Below are positions 44,967 through 57,050 of a stretch of 64,000 nt of DNA, piece by piece; positions within the stretch are counted from its first letter, which is position 1; each line of letters begins with the position of its first letter. This DNA comes from Escallonia rubra (lineage: Eukaryota > Streptophyta > Magnoliopsida > Escalloniales > Escalloniaceae). Position numbers and translations under genes: made by a program. The notes below the pieces were generated by a model. The model had not been told where the DNA came from and searched no databases. It saw only the letters and a program-made list of their open reading frames with translations. The DNA lies in assembly GCA_033065855.1 (NCBI GenBank), contig JAVXUO010000005.1:25004-89003 (forward strand), read 5' to 3'.

Positions 44967-45895
44967 GATTCCGGAAGGATGAGCAGGAAAAAGGAGACTT
45001 TGCCAGTTGACGATGACTTTGCCCGAGACGATGCAAGCTGAGAATCGTTATATATATGTTGGGTGGGTTGTCTACCTCGAAACGAAAACATACCTGAGCC
45101 TTTCAGACCATCTACTATCTCACATTCCTTACAAGGTTCGTCTTCTAAACTCAACTTTCAATTTTGCTTCCTTCTGTGATATGTTTTTCTTGTCATATGT
45201 TAGAGGATCACATACCTGAACCTGTCTACAGTTTGTGGGTGCTTGTGTCTGTTTCAAATATAACATTCTTGTTTTCTTACTGCTATACTTCTGTTACTTT
45301 TAATGTCATTTTCTTACTTTTTGAGCTGTTTGAATTGGTTTCTGGGAAATGCACTATACCAATATTTGCCTAATTGTCACAATTAGTGTCTAGTGCGTTC
45401 TATCTGATTCTTTATCTGACTTGGGCACACAACTCCCTACATTATTTCGACAATAGCTGTATGTGAGCGTCTCACTCACCCCAATCCATAAGTCCCCTCT
45501 TCAGTTCAGTTCCATTGAGCAACACTAACGTAGCTTTTAATTTGCTTGTTGCATGCGCTATGAAGAAGTTCTTGTGCTTATCGATCTACAAATAAAGCCC
45601 CTTTCGTCCTTCTTTTATATTGTTTTGAGTGCTTTTTGCAAGTGGAGACATGTTGTTCACGTCTATAAGCAAGTCTATATGCGGGGGACAAAGTTACGAA
45701 ATAATCTTCATTTTAGTGGCAAAAGTTGTCGCTAATATGGTTAGTCAATACGCAAGTAAGATATTAGCAAGACTTGAAAAGTGCCTCCAAAACTCTACAG
45801 TTGGAGGAAAATAATGAAGAAGGCATTGTGCTAATTCCATCTTCTTCTTCCTTTAACTTCGACAGTAAATAGAGAGGCAAAATAGAGACCATAAA
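44967..45895. other. Upstream region of the DUF247 gene
   Basis: T-rich sequence without a recognised gene. A TATATATATG at about 45049 and a CT-rich stretch at 45837-45860 (TTCTTCTTCCTTT) just before the start could be promoter and leader, but nothing is decisive. Short frames at 45007-45220 and 45553-45735 are unsupported. Confidence 0.4.
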
Positions 45896-47194
45896 ATGGC
45901 CACGTCAAGAAATGCAAGAGAAGGAGAGGGCCACATTTCGGATGACATTGAAGATTCTCATGCTCCATTGATAACTTCCATTCGAGAAATGCTCCATGCC
46001 TTGCATCCAATACCCAACGATTGTTCAATCTATAGAACTCCTACTGCACTACGCAAAGTAAATGAAAAAATGTACACGCCTGAGCTCGTATCACTTGGAC
46101 CTCTTCATCATGGGAAAAAAGAGTTGCAAAAAATGGAAAAGCATAAACTGAGATACCTGCAGACATTTGTTAATCGAACAGGGTTGAGTTTGGAGACTTG
46201 TATTAGTGTGATAAAGAAGCATAAAGACATAGCTAGAAGTTGTTACGCGGAAGAACTTGAGCTTACTGATGATGAATTCGTGAAAATGCTTCTCCTCGAT
46301 AGTTGTTTCGTCATTGAGGTCATATGGAGGGACACTACGCACAACCGTATCCGTAGGCAAACTGATTATTTGTCTAGCCGTGAGTTGATACTTGACGTAA
46401 TGACCGATATGATTCTACTTGAAAATCAGATCCCATTCTTTCTTCTTGATGACCTATACAGCATAGCATTCAAGGATAACAAATTCCTCAAGCTTAGTAT
46501 CAGATACTTTTCTGCTCTAGTGCCTGCCGAGGACTTCCACAAAATGGGACGCAATCTAGTGAAACCAAAGCATTTTCTTGATTTGCTAAGGACATGTCAC
46601 CTACCTTCAACCCCAAGGCCACAATCAACAAAGGAGGCAGAATCATATATTCGTATACGCAGTGCAGCAGAACTTAAGGAAGCAGGAATAGATTTTAAGA
46701 GGGGCTCAAGTGATTGCCTACTTGACATCAGGTATTCGAGTGGAGTGTTGCAAGTTCCACTTATCCGAGTGGATGACAGCACCGAAATTGTACTGAGGAA
46801 CCTCGTTGCCCTTGAGCAATGCCTTTATCCGTATGATAGCTATGTGATAGATTACATTTACTTCATGGATGCGCTTATAGACACTTTTAAAGATGTGGAT
46901 TTACTCACTAAGAAAGGCATTATAAAGAGCGACTTGGGTGACAGTTCTACTGTGGCAGCTCTCTTTAACAACCTTGGGATGAATGTTATGCTGTCGAGCA
47001 CCTACTATTTTCACCATGTTTCAGTAGACCTGAACGCGTACCACGATGTTCCTCAGCACAAATGGAAGGCAACGTTCAAGCGTGATTATTGCAGTACACC
47101 ATGGATGATTGCTTCCACTGTGGCAGCTATCATACTGCTCGCACTTACTCTTATACAGGCTATTTGTTCTATCATTTCCCTTTTCAAAGGCTGA
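45896..47194 (+). CDS. DUF247 (UPF0481) protein, intact single exon
   Basis: A 432-residue protein of the plant-specific DUF247 family (UPF0481, At3g47200-like). Landmarks in order: the N-terminal CSIYRTPTALRKVNEKMYTP and PELVSLGPLHHGKKELQKME (residues about 42-80), HKLRYLQTF, ELELTDDEFVKMLLLDSCFV with the conserved M-x-x-x-D-x-C-F (about 120-140), DMILLENQIPFFLLDDLY, LLRTCHLPSTPRPQS, SAAELKEAGIDFKRGS, VPLIRVDDSTEIVLRNLVAL, and KKGIIKSDLGDSSTVAALFN. It ends with W-K-x-x-F-x-x-x-Y and one hydrophobic segment (about 405-428), probably a C-terminal membrane anchor. Length and lack of introns are normal for the family. ATG 45896 gives the expected N-terminus. In most plants the biochemical role is unknown; in grasses two DUF247 genes determine self-incompatibility. 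Likely a functional host gene; no neighbour explains its role. Confidence 0.95.
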   Translation: MATSRNAREGEGHISDDIEDSHAPLITSIREMLHALHPIPNDCSIYRTPTALRKVNEKMYTPELVSLGPLHHGKKELQKMEKHKLRYLQTFVNRTGLSLETCISVIKKHKDIARSCYAEELELTDDEFVKMLLLDSCFVIEVIWRDTTHNRIRRQTDYLSSRELILDVMTDMILLENQIPFFLLDDLYSIAFKDNKFLKLSIRYFSALVPAEDFHKMGRNLVKPKHFLDLLRTCHLPSTPRPQSTKEAESYIRIRSAAELKEAGIDFKRGSSDCLLDIRYSSGVLQVPLIRVDDSTEIVLRNLVALEQCLYPYDSYVIDYIYFMDALIDTFKDVDLLTKKGIIKSDLGDSSTVAALFNNLGMNVMLSSTYYFHHVSVDLNAYHDVPQHKWKATFKRDYCSTPWMIASTVAAIILLALTLIQAICSIISLFKG

Positions 47195-47481
47195 AGCTGG
47201 TCTGCAGTTCTAATATGATATTTCTGTACTTCTTCCAATTTTTTGTTTGTGATGCATCCCAAAACTTTCTTCACTGGTGTTGTCATTTGTGGCTGTACTA
47301 GTGTACTTAATTCTAAGAACTGTGCTGTATTTATGTAACAGTAACATCGACACTTGAGCAGTAGTGAGCTGCCTCGTTTTTCTTTTCTAGTTCCAGCTAT
47401 GTCCTTAACGTTTGGGGATAACCCCAGTCAAGGACATAGTTTTGACGAAATGCACACTTACATCCAATATTTGATAAAAAG
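47195..47481. other. 3' flank of the DUF247 gene
   Basis: T-rich, consistent with a 3' untranslated region. Nothing else is recognised before the Copia-4 LTR. Confidence 0.5.
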
Positions 47482-47774
47482 TGTTGGGATAACTGGGATA
47501 ATTGTGTAGAGATACTGTAGCGGTGCTAAAAAAACACTAGTATTTGACTAGAAAAACTAGAAACTTCTTATTGTTTATTGGCCTGATATCCTTGACAACA
47601 TGCATAGTCACCTATTTATAAGTGAGTTCATCATCATATCTTAGAGAACATCGACAGTGATATAAAAGTATGCAGAATCCTAGGATACATGAACATCCTA
47701 AAGTACATGAACATATATTCAATGCATGAACATCCTAAATTACATGTACCTAGGAAATGCATTAACTTTTATCA
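47482..47774 (-). repeat. Copia-4 3' LTR
   Basis: 293 bp; shares GAAACTTCTTATTG, TTGACAACATGCATAG and AATGCATTAACTTTTATCA stretches with the right LTR. Confidence 0.92.
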
Positions 47775-47784
47775 CTCCCCCTCA

Positions 47785-48539
47785 GAGCCCGTTTGTGATT
47801 GATTAAAAAAAAGAGATTCTGCTTAAATCTTAATCAGTTTTCAAAATCTGATTTAATCAGAATCAGTTTGCTGTTTGGCAAAAGTAGTTGTAAATTATAT
47901 TAAATTTATAAAAAGTGTTTGGATAAAAAGTACTTAAATCAGTTTCACTATGACAAAATGACCATAGAGGGCATTCAATAAACAATTTTTATAATATCCA
48001 AGTAACGTTAACATAACTTTTATTCGTAAATAATTATAATGTCCAAATAAATTATGAAAATAACTATTTTCACGTCCTACAAAAGTTGTTATTTTTTATT
48101 TTAAATTAAAAACATAAACAATCTTACGTTATTGCTTATAGTAGGACAACATCCCAAAATTACAAATAAAATTTATCTTGAGCAAAAAAAATATATTTAT
48201 CTAGTAGAAACCGCATCACAAATAGCATCACGAACATTAGTATGGAAAAGAGGTTAGCAGAGAAGAGATAAACTCCAGCAATTATCTAATTAATTAAGGG
48301 GTATGAGAGGTCTTTTTGTAAAAAATATAGGGATAAGATGGTAAATTACATGGTCAAACCTGATTATGGAAAAAGTGATTATTTCATAATTCTCACTTTT
48401 GAGGATTATTGATTAAATCAGTTTTTAGCTTTTGGAGATGGATTAAATCTGTTAATCTATTTTGCCAAACACTCACAAACCTAATTTAATCTAGATTAAA
48501 TCAGGTTTGACAAATATTTAATCAATCCCAAACACCCTC
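47785..48539. mobile_element. PIF/Harbinger-like MITE (GTGATTGATTAAA ends)
   Basis: The ends GAGCCCGTTTGTGATTGATT and (reverse) GAGGGTGTTTGGGATTGATT are a good inverted match. The triplets outside are TCA and TTA, compatible with a TTA duplication with one change. AT-rich inside, with inverse TTAATCTGATTTAATC-type motifs near both ends and no coding region. It lies between the Copia-4 purine tract and RNase H region. Confidence 0.7.
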
Positions 48540-48549
48540 TTAATGCATT

Positions 48550-51500
48550 TTACTTGTCACACCGAGTTGCTTTTGGAAGAGCTTTAGTGAAAATATCCGC
48601 CACTTGAAAATTTGTCTTGCAATGCTTCAATGGTATCTCAGCTTTTTCAACTGCATCACGAATAAAATGATACTTGATGGCTATGTGCTTGGTTCTTTCA
48701 TGGCTGACCGGGTTCTTTGCAATCGCAATTGCTAACTTGCTATCAAAAATCTTTGTTCCACCTTTTTGCTTTTCTCCAATATCTTCAAGAATTCTTAGTA
48801 ACCAGATTGCTTCTGATGTCGCCTTCGCTGCTGCCAGAGACTATGCTTCATCCGAAGATTGAGCAATATATGTTTGCTTCTTTGAAGCCCACAAGATTAC
48901 ACCTCCTCCAGATGTAAATGCATATGCCGATGTACTCTTTCGGTCATCAACTGATCCAGCCCAGAGTCACTGTCAGTTTAAACCAAATAGCTTCACTTCT
49001 TCAGCCACTTCATACAAAATTCCATAATCAAGAGTTCCTTGTAGATATCACAGAACTCTCCTAGCTGCTCCAAAGTGAATTTGGCTTGGATTTTGCATGT
49101 ACCTGGAAAGTAGACTTGCTACAAACATTATGTCTGGTCGCGTTGCTGTGAGATACAACAAGCTCCCATACTTCGAAGCATCTGCCTTTCGTGCTCCATC
49201 TTCTTTTATCAACTTTTCTTTGACTTCGAAACAAGTTTCTATTGCTCTACATCCAAGCATCTAAAACTTCTTAATAACATCTTCAACATACTTTCTTTGA
49301 GAAATAAATATTCCTCCTTCTCCTTGAAGGACCTCCATACCAAGAAAATAATGCATTAAGCCCAAATCATTCGTCTCATATGTCTTCATCATGTCAGCCT
49401 TAAATTTTTATACCATCTCACGATTACTTCCGGTAAACACCAAATTATCCATATACAAAGAGATAATTAAAATATCGATACCCTCTGTTTTGATATATAA
49501 AGTGGGCTCGCTCTCACTTTTGTGGAATCCATTTTTCGAGAAGTACTCATTGATATGGCTGTACCAAGTTCGGGGTGCTTGCTTAAGTCCGTACATTGCT
49601 TTCTTCAATTTGTGGACTTTATCATGCTCTCCCTTCAAATAGAATCCTTGTGGCTGCTCAACATATATTTCTTCATTCAAAACACTATTAAGGAAAGCTG
49701 ATTTTACTTCAAGTTGATAAAGAAACCATTTCTTTGTGCAGCCAAAGCAAATAATGCTCTACTTGTCTCCAACCTTGCAACTGGAGCAAAGATTTCATAG
49801 AAGTCAATCCCAGCTTGCTGTGAATACCCTTTCACCACGAGCCTCGCCTTGTGCTTCTGTACAGATCCATCTGGATTAAGCTTTGTCTTGTAGATCCACT
49901 TGACACTAATAATATCTCTATCTTTGGGTTGCTCGACTTGCTCCAATGTTTGATTTTTCTCGATCATCTTTATCTCTTCTTGCGTTGTCTTTTTTATAAC
50001 TACTTGATTTTCTGCTTCTTCAAAAGACCATGGCTCTAAAATGACATAATTACAAGCTTCATAGATCTCTGCTAGGCTCTTTATTCTCCTTCGTAGACTC
50101 CGGTGATGATGGCGCTGACAAAGAAGAGTTTTTGCTCCCAGGTGATTGTTGCTGAAACATGTCAGCTTGGTTTTCTTCCAGCAGTGGTTGATCATTTTCA
50201 TGATCCTCTTCAAGAGTAAGAGGCAACCTGCACTTTTCCTTCTTTCCAGTCCTAAGAAGCACTTTTCATTAAAAATCACATCTCTGATAATAAATAATTT
50301 CTCAGTCTCCATTGTAAGCTTTGGGTTCGTTTGACAAATTTTTTTTTTTTGTTTTCAGTTTTTAAAGAGCAGTTTAATTTTTTTTATATAAAAACAAGTG
50401 AGTGTTTGATAACCCCTTTTTTTTTTGAGTTTTTTTTTTTTTGTTTTTTTTGGTAACCCTTTTTATTTTGACTTTTTTTTTTGGTGGTTTGCGGTGGCGG
50501 TGGTGGGGCGTAGCGGTGGTCGACGGTGGTGGCGGTGGTGGCCGCCGGTGGCTGCCGGCAGTCAACGGCGGTAGTCGCCGGAGGTGGCTACCGGCAGTCT
50601 CCGGCGGCCGGAGGTGGCTACCGGCAGTCTCCGGCGGCCGGAGGTGGCTGCCGACAGTCTCCGGCGGTGGCTGCCGGCAGTCTCCGGCGGTGGTCGCCGG
50701 CGGCCGGAGGTGGCTGCCGGCAGTCTCTGGCTGTGGTCGCCGGCGGCTACCGGCAGTCTCCGGCGGTGGTCGCCTGAGGTGGCTGCCGGCGGTGGGAGGG
50801 TGGTGGTGGTGGTCTAAAAAAAAAAACCAAAAGTGAAAAAAAAAAAACCAGTTTTTGGAGTTTTTTTTTTATTCTTCAATTTAAAAACTGATTTTTTAAA
50901 TTGAAAAAAAAAATGATTACCAAACGCTCCTTTTTTTTCAGTTTTGAAAACGGAAAAAAAAAAAGAGCAAATTTTTTTTTGTCAAACTGGCCCTTAGACT
51001 CGTCAGAATAGCCAAGAAAAACAAATGTTTCACTTTTTTTTTTTCAAACTAATGCCTTTTCTCATCAGGAATATGAGTATAATATAAGCTGCTAAAAATT
51101 CTGAAGTGACTTACACTAGGTTTGATTCCACTCCATGCTTCAACGGGAGTCACATTCTGAACAACTTAATTAAGTAGGACACCAATTGAGAATGTATACT
51201 GCAGTATGAACTGCTTTCGCCCAGAATTTTAGTGGCATGTCTCTATCATTAGGCATTGATCTGGCCATCCCTACTATTGTACAGCTCTTCCTTTCAGCAC
51301 CACCATTTTTGCTGTGGACGGTAAGCTGCTGTCTATTCCTTCCAAATGCCTTCATCCTGGCAAAAAGCTTCAAATTCATTAGAGGTATACTCACCCACTC
51401 TATCACTCTGTATAAGTTTAATATCACATACACTTTGCTTCTCAATAAGAGCTTTGAATCTCTTGAAGACTGCAAATGCTTTAGATTTCTCCTTAAAAAA

Positions 51501-52850
51501 TTAGACCCATGTCATTCTTGGATAGTCATGGACAAAAAGAAGGAAGGATTGATTTTGGCTGAGAAACGGATTTCGCATTTTGCCGCAATGTCCATGTGGA
51601 CCAACTCCAAAGGGTCCTTAGCTCCCCAAGTGCTTGCCTTTATGAATGGGATTCAGTGTTCCTTTCCCGTAATGCACCCTTCACATATAAAAGCTTCTCC
51701 TCAAATTTCTGGTAATCCACTCAACATATTCTTCCTTTGCAATAACTTCGTGCCATTGAAATTGAGATGGCAGAATCTCTTATGCCAAAGACAAATATTT
51801 TCTTCAATTACACGTTTAAGTGCAACACATCCTGTATACTTGAATTCCACCGGATAACTTCTATTCTTCTCTATTTTTATATTTGCAATCAACTGATCAC
51901 CTTTTGAATTATCATATAATTCGCAGCGATCTTCCTCAAAATAGCCATTTTCTACAACTTGTCGAACACTCAACAAACTTTGTTGTAGATCAAGGACTAA
52001 GAGAATATTATGAATAAACTTTGTCCCTTCTTTAGTTTCTATAGTAACAGTGCCTTTACATTTAGTTTAAACCACCGCTCCATTTCCCATCTTCACCTGG
52101 GATTTGACAGAGGTGTCCAATAGGAAAAAGGCCTTCTCATCACCAGTCATATGATTACTGCAACCACTATAAGAGAAACCAAACATTGTCTTTTCTTTAA
52201 TAGCTGATTGACATGCATATAACAAGTTCGCTTCATCTTTTTTCTCCATTGAAAAATTAGCCTGATCATTCTTCCATACTCAATAATTTTTTTTTCAGAT
52301 GCCCAAATCTAGAACAATTATAGCATTGCGGCTTTCCTTTAAACCATCAATCATGCGTAGCATGATTTGACTTTTTACAAACCCTACACAAAGGCTTAGA
52401 GTTATCAAAACTTGTACCTCTTTCAGAAAATTTCTCACCTCCTTTTGTATTTGAGCGCTATTTTCTTTTATTCCTTGCATCTCCTCTGTTGCGACTAGAA
52501 TTTGAGTCTCCTTCAAACTTTCTCTGCGACCTCAAATTCACTTTTGACTGAAATGCACTTTCAACAAGTTTTTCTTTGCTCATGTGCAAGCAAAGAGCCC
52601 ATTAGTTCTTGTATGGACAAGGTACTTAGATCATTTGCTTTATCAACTGCTCCAGCAACATATTCATATTTTTCAGGCAAGCTAATAAGAACTTTTTCTA
52701 CAACTTTATGATCAGTAATTTTTCACCAAGAAATCTCATCTGATTGATTACCTCCATAGTTCTGGAAAAGAAACCCTTCATACCTTCGAAGTCCTTCATC
52801 TTGAGATTCTCCAATTTCGTCCTTAAAAGATTGGAGCTTAATGCTTGTCA
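48550..52850 (-). pseudogene. pol: Copia-4 internal region: gag end, protease, integrase, RT, RNase H (fossil)
   Basis: From right to left on the minus strand: gag with a zinc-knuckle-like stretch (about 52850-52300); a protease-like box (GFSYSGCSNHMTGDEKAF, about 52160); GAG-pre-integrase (CLWHKRFCHLNFNGTKLLQR, about 51780); integrase (about 51650-51020, AERKSCTIVGMARSM, KFWAKAVHTAVYILNWCPT); reverse transcriptase (about 50000-49410, NQTLEQVEQPKDRDIISVKW, ISLYMDNLVFTG); and RNase H (about 49260-48600). Several breaks. Confidence 0.85.
50323..50993. mobile_element. PIF/Harbinger-like MITE with CCGGCGG minisatellite core, copy 2
   Basis: The ends GGGTTCGTTTGAC and (reverse) GGGCCAGTTTGAC are flanked by TTT on the left and TTA on the right. 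The plan matches 44450-44963. The core 50530-50800 is a minisatellite of GGTGGCTGCCGGCAGTCTCC-like units (about 27-36 bp) repeated roughly eight times. Open frames through the core, such as 50441-50836, are repeat artefacts. It separates the integrase and RT parts of Copia-4. Confidence 0.75.
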
Positions 52851-52961
52851 CTTTGGCACCACCTTGAAATTCTTTTTTGTAAAATTACCAATGCGAGTAA
52901 TAGAGCTTTGGCATTTTTAGTTCTATTCTCGTTGAACTTGTCCCTCTCACTAGACCTGGCA

Positions 52962-53120
52962 ATTTTTTGCCCGGACCCGCGGGTCCACCCAGAACCGCAT
53001 GGAAATCACGGGTACGGGCAGCCCAAAACAGTACCCGGCAAAATTGGACCCGGACCCGGACCGGCCCGTTTTTGGCGGTTCGGTTCGGTCCGGGTAACGG
53101 GTAACCCGGATTTACCCGTT
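52962..53120. repeat. hAT subterminal ACCCG motifs, left
   Basis: About twelve ACCCG or CGGGT motifs, mixed orientation, within 160 bp. The mirror set is at 56925-57050. Clustered subterminal motifs are the usual transposase-binding sites of hAT elements. Confidence 0.75.
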
Positions 53121-53128
53121 TTCTGAGG

Positions 53129-53136
53129 TATATATA
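53129..53136 (+). promoter_or_regulatory. Candidate TATA box of the hAT transposase gene
   Basis: TATATATA at 53129-53136 follows the left subterminal repeats and precedes a CT-rich leader. A donor-like AAG|GTTAGT at 53699 and the acceptor TTGTAG at 54277-54282 suggest a non-coding first exon (about 53160-53699) and a 580-bp leader intron. Confidence 0.5.
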
Positions 53137-53265
53137 CTACACACTTCGCGTTGCCCTAACCCTAAAATATCACTTCACATTTTTTCCTTCACTTCACTCC
53201 CTCAACGGCCTCAAGTCGGCCGTCTCTGCGGCTCTGCCTCTCTGGCTGAGATCGCCGGATCTGCC

Positions 53266-53486
53266 CAGTCTCAGTCACCGTCCTCCGTCGCGGGTAGCGG
53301 CGTCGCCCCTCCTCAGCTGACGGCTCTTCCTCCTCTAAAGACGGCCGATCGGTGTTGACTGTTGACCATTCGGCATCCAATCCTCCATCAGCCAGTCTCA
53401 GTCACCGTCCTCCGTCGCGGGTAGCGGCGTCGCCCCTCCTCAGCTAACGGTTCTTCCTCCTCTAAAGACGGCCGATCGGTGTTGAC
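53266..53486. repeat. Direct duplication in the hAT leader
   Basis: A segment of about 93 bp starting AGTCTCAGTCACCGTCCTCC is repeated with a 128-bp period (53266-53359 and 53394-53486) with two or three differences. Confidence 0.9.
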
Positions 53487-54287
53487 CATCCTCCATCAGT
53501 GATCAGTCCATCTACTGATCTACTTCTCCGACTCCGGCCGAGAGATCAACACGGTTGCGGGCTTGCGGCGCTGCCTATCTTCTTAACCGATCTTGAAGCT
53601 CAACCGATCGGTGTAAGGTGTTACCCGACATCTTGAAGCTCAACTGATCAACTCACCACCGTCGTTCACCTCTGTTCGTCACGGATATTTACGAGCAAGG
53701 TTAGTCGTCCCTCTTTAAACTCCTCATTTAATCATTTATTATGAATACCGACCACACCTCAATGAAAATAAGTTAGAACTTTGGACTGTTGAATGAATGA
53801 ATGACGATTTGGAGTTTGCCAGTTTGGATTGTTGAATATTGAGAAGATTTGGAACTATGGAGTTTGGACTATTGAATATTGATAATAGATTAAATGGTTT
53901 CTTGTGTTTGGATTGAATTTTTGGGATTGGTATTGCCGAAATTCTGAAAATCATGCATCTTTGATTCTCTGTACTACATTTGTCACTGCTGCCTATACAT
54001 TTGTCACTGCTGCCTATGATTCAATGAACTGTAATGTGGACTGTTAATCTGTTACTACTGAAATAAACCACTGAAAGAAGATTATAAGAATGACTGGATG
54101 ACTGAATCAAAAAACCACCACCGAAATAATTCAAATAAACACTGAAATGCCAAAGTGACTACTCCTGAATCTGTGAATTGCGATAAAGGATGAGTGAATC
54201 AATAAAGTATTGCACTGGTAATAGGAAATACTGAAATAAAACCACTGAAAAAAGTCCTTGTTTCTTGTTGTTGCTGTTGTAGGATCG

Positions 54288-56513
54288 ATGGAATCTGTGA
54301 ACATGAATCCACCTACTGAAAATCCTGATGTTGAGGTTGTAGACATTGATGAGGAGGACTCCCCTGTTTGTACTAATCATGATGGTATTGAGATTGATTC
54401 TAAGTCTAAAGGTGCTATTTGGGAGAAATTTGACATTGTGAAGGAAAATAATAAACATAGGGCCGTTTGTAGGTCGTGTAGGGAGAAAAGTTTTGCAATG
54501 GGAACCACTCCGGATGGGAAGCCATGCAAGAGTAGTCACGGAACTTCAAATATGCATAAACATCTTAAGGTTTGTAATGCCTACAAGAAACAATTCATGG
54601 ATATTAAACAAATGCAGCTAGATTACTCGGGGAAATTGAGGACTAAAAAGATTTCTCAAGATGTTTATCGTGAAAAAATGAGCATTGCAATCTTGAAGCA
54701 TAATTATCCTTTCTCCATTGTTGAACATGAGGGCCTTAGGGAGGTTCATAGCTATTTAAATGCGGAGGTCAAGCCGTATACTCGTAATACCGCTAAAGCC
54801 GATTGTTTGAAAATTGCTTTGAGGGAGAAAGAGTTACTTAAGCTTGCTTTGGCTAGAATTAGTGGTAAAATATGTCTCACGGCGGATGTTTGGACTTCAA
54901 TTAGATCGGAGGGGTATCTTTGCTTGACTGCACATTTTGTTGATGAAAATTGGAAATTGCATAGTAGAATCCTTAACTTTTCCCATTTTCCTCCGCCGCA
55001 TTCCGGTAAATTCTTGTGTGACAAAGCTTATGAATTTTTAAAGGATTGGGGAATCGAGAAAAAAGTGTTTTCGATCACTTTAGATAATGCCTCTAGTTGT
55101 GATAACATGCAAGATCATTTGAAGAACTTAATGCTAGTCAACAAAGCCTTGGTGAGTAATGGCGATTATTTTCACATTCGATGTTCGGCTCATATTTTGA
55201 ACCTTATTGTTCAAGATGGATTGAAAGTTGGTTGTGAGGCTATTTACAAGATTAGGGAGAGCATTAAGTATGTCAAAGGATCTAAGAGTAGGTTGATAAA
55301 ATTTGCCCAATGTTGTGAACAAGTTGGTGTGAGTGTGACATCTTCAATGGGTTTGCGCATGGATGTTCCCACTCGTTGGAACTCTACTTTTTTCATGCTT
55401 GAGTGTGCGATTAAATTTCGATTGGCATTTGTCAACTATTCTCTTACTGAATCAAACTACAAGTATTGTCCGACTAACGAAGAATGGGATAGGGGGGCTA
55501 GAATTGCAAAGTTTTTGGCCCCATTTGCTGTAATGACCAATCTTGTGTCTGGGACTGAGTATCCAACGGCAAACTTGTATTTTAATTCAGTGTGGAGAAT
55601 TCAGTTGCGCTTAATGGAAGAGATGGAAAGTGAGGATCTAGTTTTGAGAAGCATGGCTACCGAAATGTATCCGAAGTTTTTAAAGTATTGGGAATCTTAT
55701 AGTGTTATTCTAGCTATGGCGACGATTCTTGATCCTCGGTACAAGTTGGAATTTGTGGAATATTGTTATAATAAGATTGATGTGATAAATGGGAAAGAAA
55801 AGGGAAAGGAACTCAAAAAGAGTATGGAGAAGCTCTATCAAGAATATGTTTTCCAAAATTCCGTTGCTCCGAAGGATAAAGCTTTTGTTGGTACGAGTGA
55901 CATTCTTGGGCAAGAAGATGACACTGAAGTAAGTTATTTCCTTTTCTTGTTTACATTTCTTTTCTTACTTTTTAAATTTTGTTGTTTAATTGTTTACGTT
56001 GGCGGTTCTAAAAATATAGGAGTACTTTAAAAAGCGACGACGTGAGGCCAAGAAGAAGTCGGATTTGGATCTTTATTTGGAGGAGCAGCCGTATGATTGC
56101 GTGGATTATGCACACTTGGATATCTTGGAGTATTGGAAAGATAATCGTTCTAGGTATCCCGTTCTTTCGAACATGGCACGTGATATCTTGAGTATTCCAA
56201 TAACCACAGTTGCTTCCGAATCATCTTTTAGTATTGGTGCAAAAGTTCTCAACAAATATCGGAGTTCGCTTACTCCCGATAATGCACAAGCTTTGGTTTG
56301 TGGACGTAATTGGTTGTTTGGTTATGCAATTCAAAGTAAGTTTTTAGTTGTGAAACATTAAAATTATAAATCTATTTATGTGTTTTGAGATATAGTTTAA
56401 CCACGTGTTTGAATGTAGGTGAAGATCCCGAAGATAGTGAATTGGTGCTAAGTTTGCCGAGTAGTCCGAGCATGGAAGGTTCGTTGGATGCAAGAAGTTT
56501 GACGGATGCCTAA
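54288..56513 (+). CDS. hAT transposase (zf-BED, RNase H-like, hATC), three exons, open
   Basis: Exons 54288-55928, 56020-56335 and 56419-56513 have GTAAGT donors and AG acceptors and join in phase to 683 residues ending SLTDA. Start MESVNMNPP was chosen because ATG 54288 lies just after an acceptor; the frame is also open a little upstream. Domains: an acidic N-terminus; a BED-type zinc finger (WEKFDIV..., CRSC, HKHLKVC; about 45-98); an RNase H-like core with LTADVWTS (Asp200), [10 protein letters not shown] (Asp266) and CSAH (Cys299, His302); a DUF4413-like part ([15 protein letters not shown]); and the hATC dimerisation domain ([46 protein letters not shown]). This order and length are normal for plant Ac/Tam3-type or RICESLEEPER-like transposases. 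It would cut and paste the element in the nucleus. The element's own ends and duplication make a resident domesticated gene unlikely. Confidence 0.93.
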
Positions 56514-56924
56514 AGACTTGAAGTGATGCGGATTGGGAAGTTGAATGAATTAGTTGAAGACTTGAAGACTTTTTAAATTATTATCCATGTGATGTTTTAT
56601 GTTTAAGTTAAATTGTCTAATTTTGGATTGTGGGTGGGCGTTGGGGATGGGGCTTGATGCATGCTTGATGACTTGATATTAACGTTCGATCTTATGGTAC
56701 TTATATTAACGTGTACTAAGTCGTGAGTAATTAAGTAGGAGTAAGTGCTATGAGTAGTTTACATAAATTGAAATTGAAGTACCTTTAACAAGAAAGTAGA
56801 AACAGGGAATGCAATAGCTGTTTGTTTGCTAATAAGAAAGTAGATTAGCAAATTGTAATTGTAAAAATGGCAAACTATGGTTTTAAAAAAAGAAAGATTG
56901 AAAAAAGTAAAAAAACTGGTCATA

Positions 56925-57050
56925 CCCGCGGGTAACACCCGGCCCGTCCAAACTGGGTACGGGTACATGAAATAGCTACCCGGAAAAAAATGGGTAATTT
57001 TTACCCGTACCCGGCCGGGTCTTACCCGGACTCGCCGGATTTACCCGTTT
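56925..57050. repeat. hAT subterminal ACCCG motifs, right
   Basis: Dense ACCCG/CGGGT motifs (ACCCGCGGGTAACACCCGG and similar) before the right end, mirroring 52962-53120. Confidence 0.75.
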
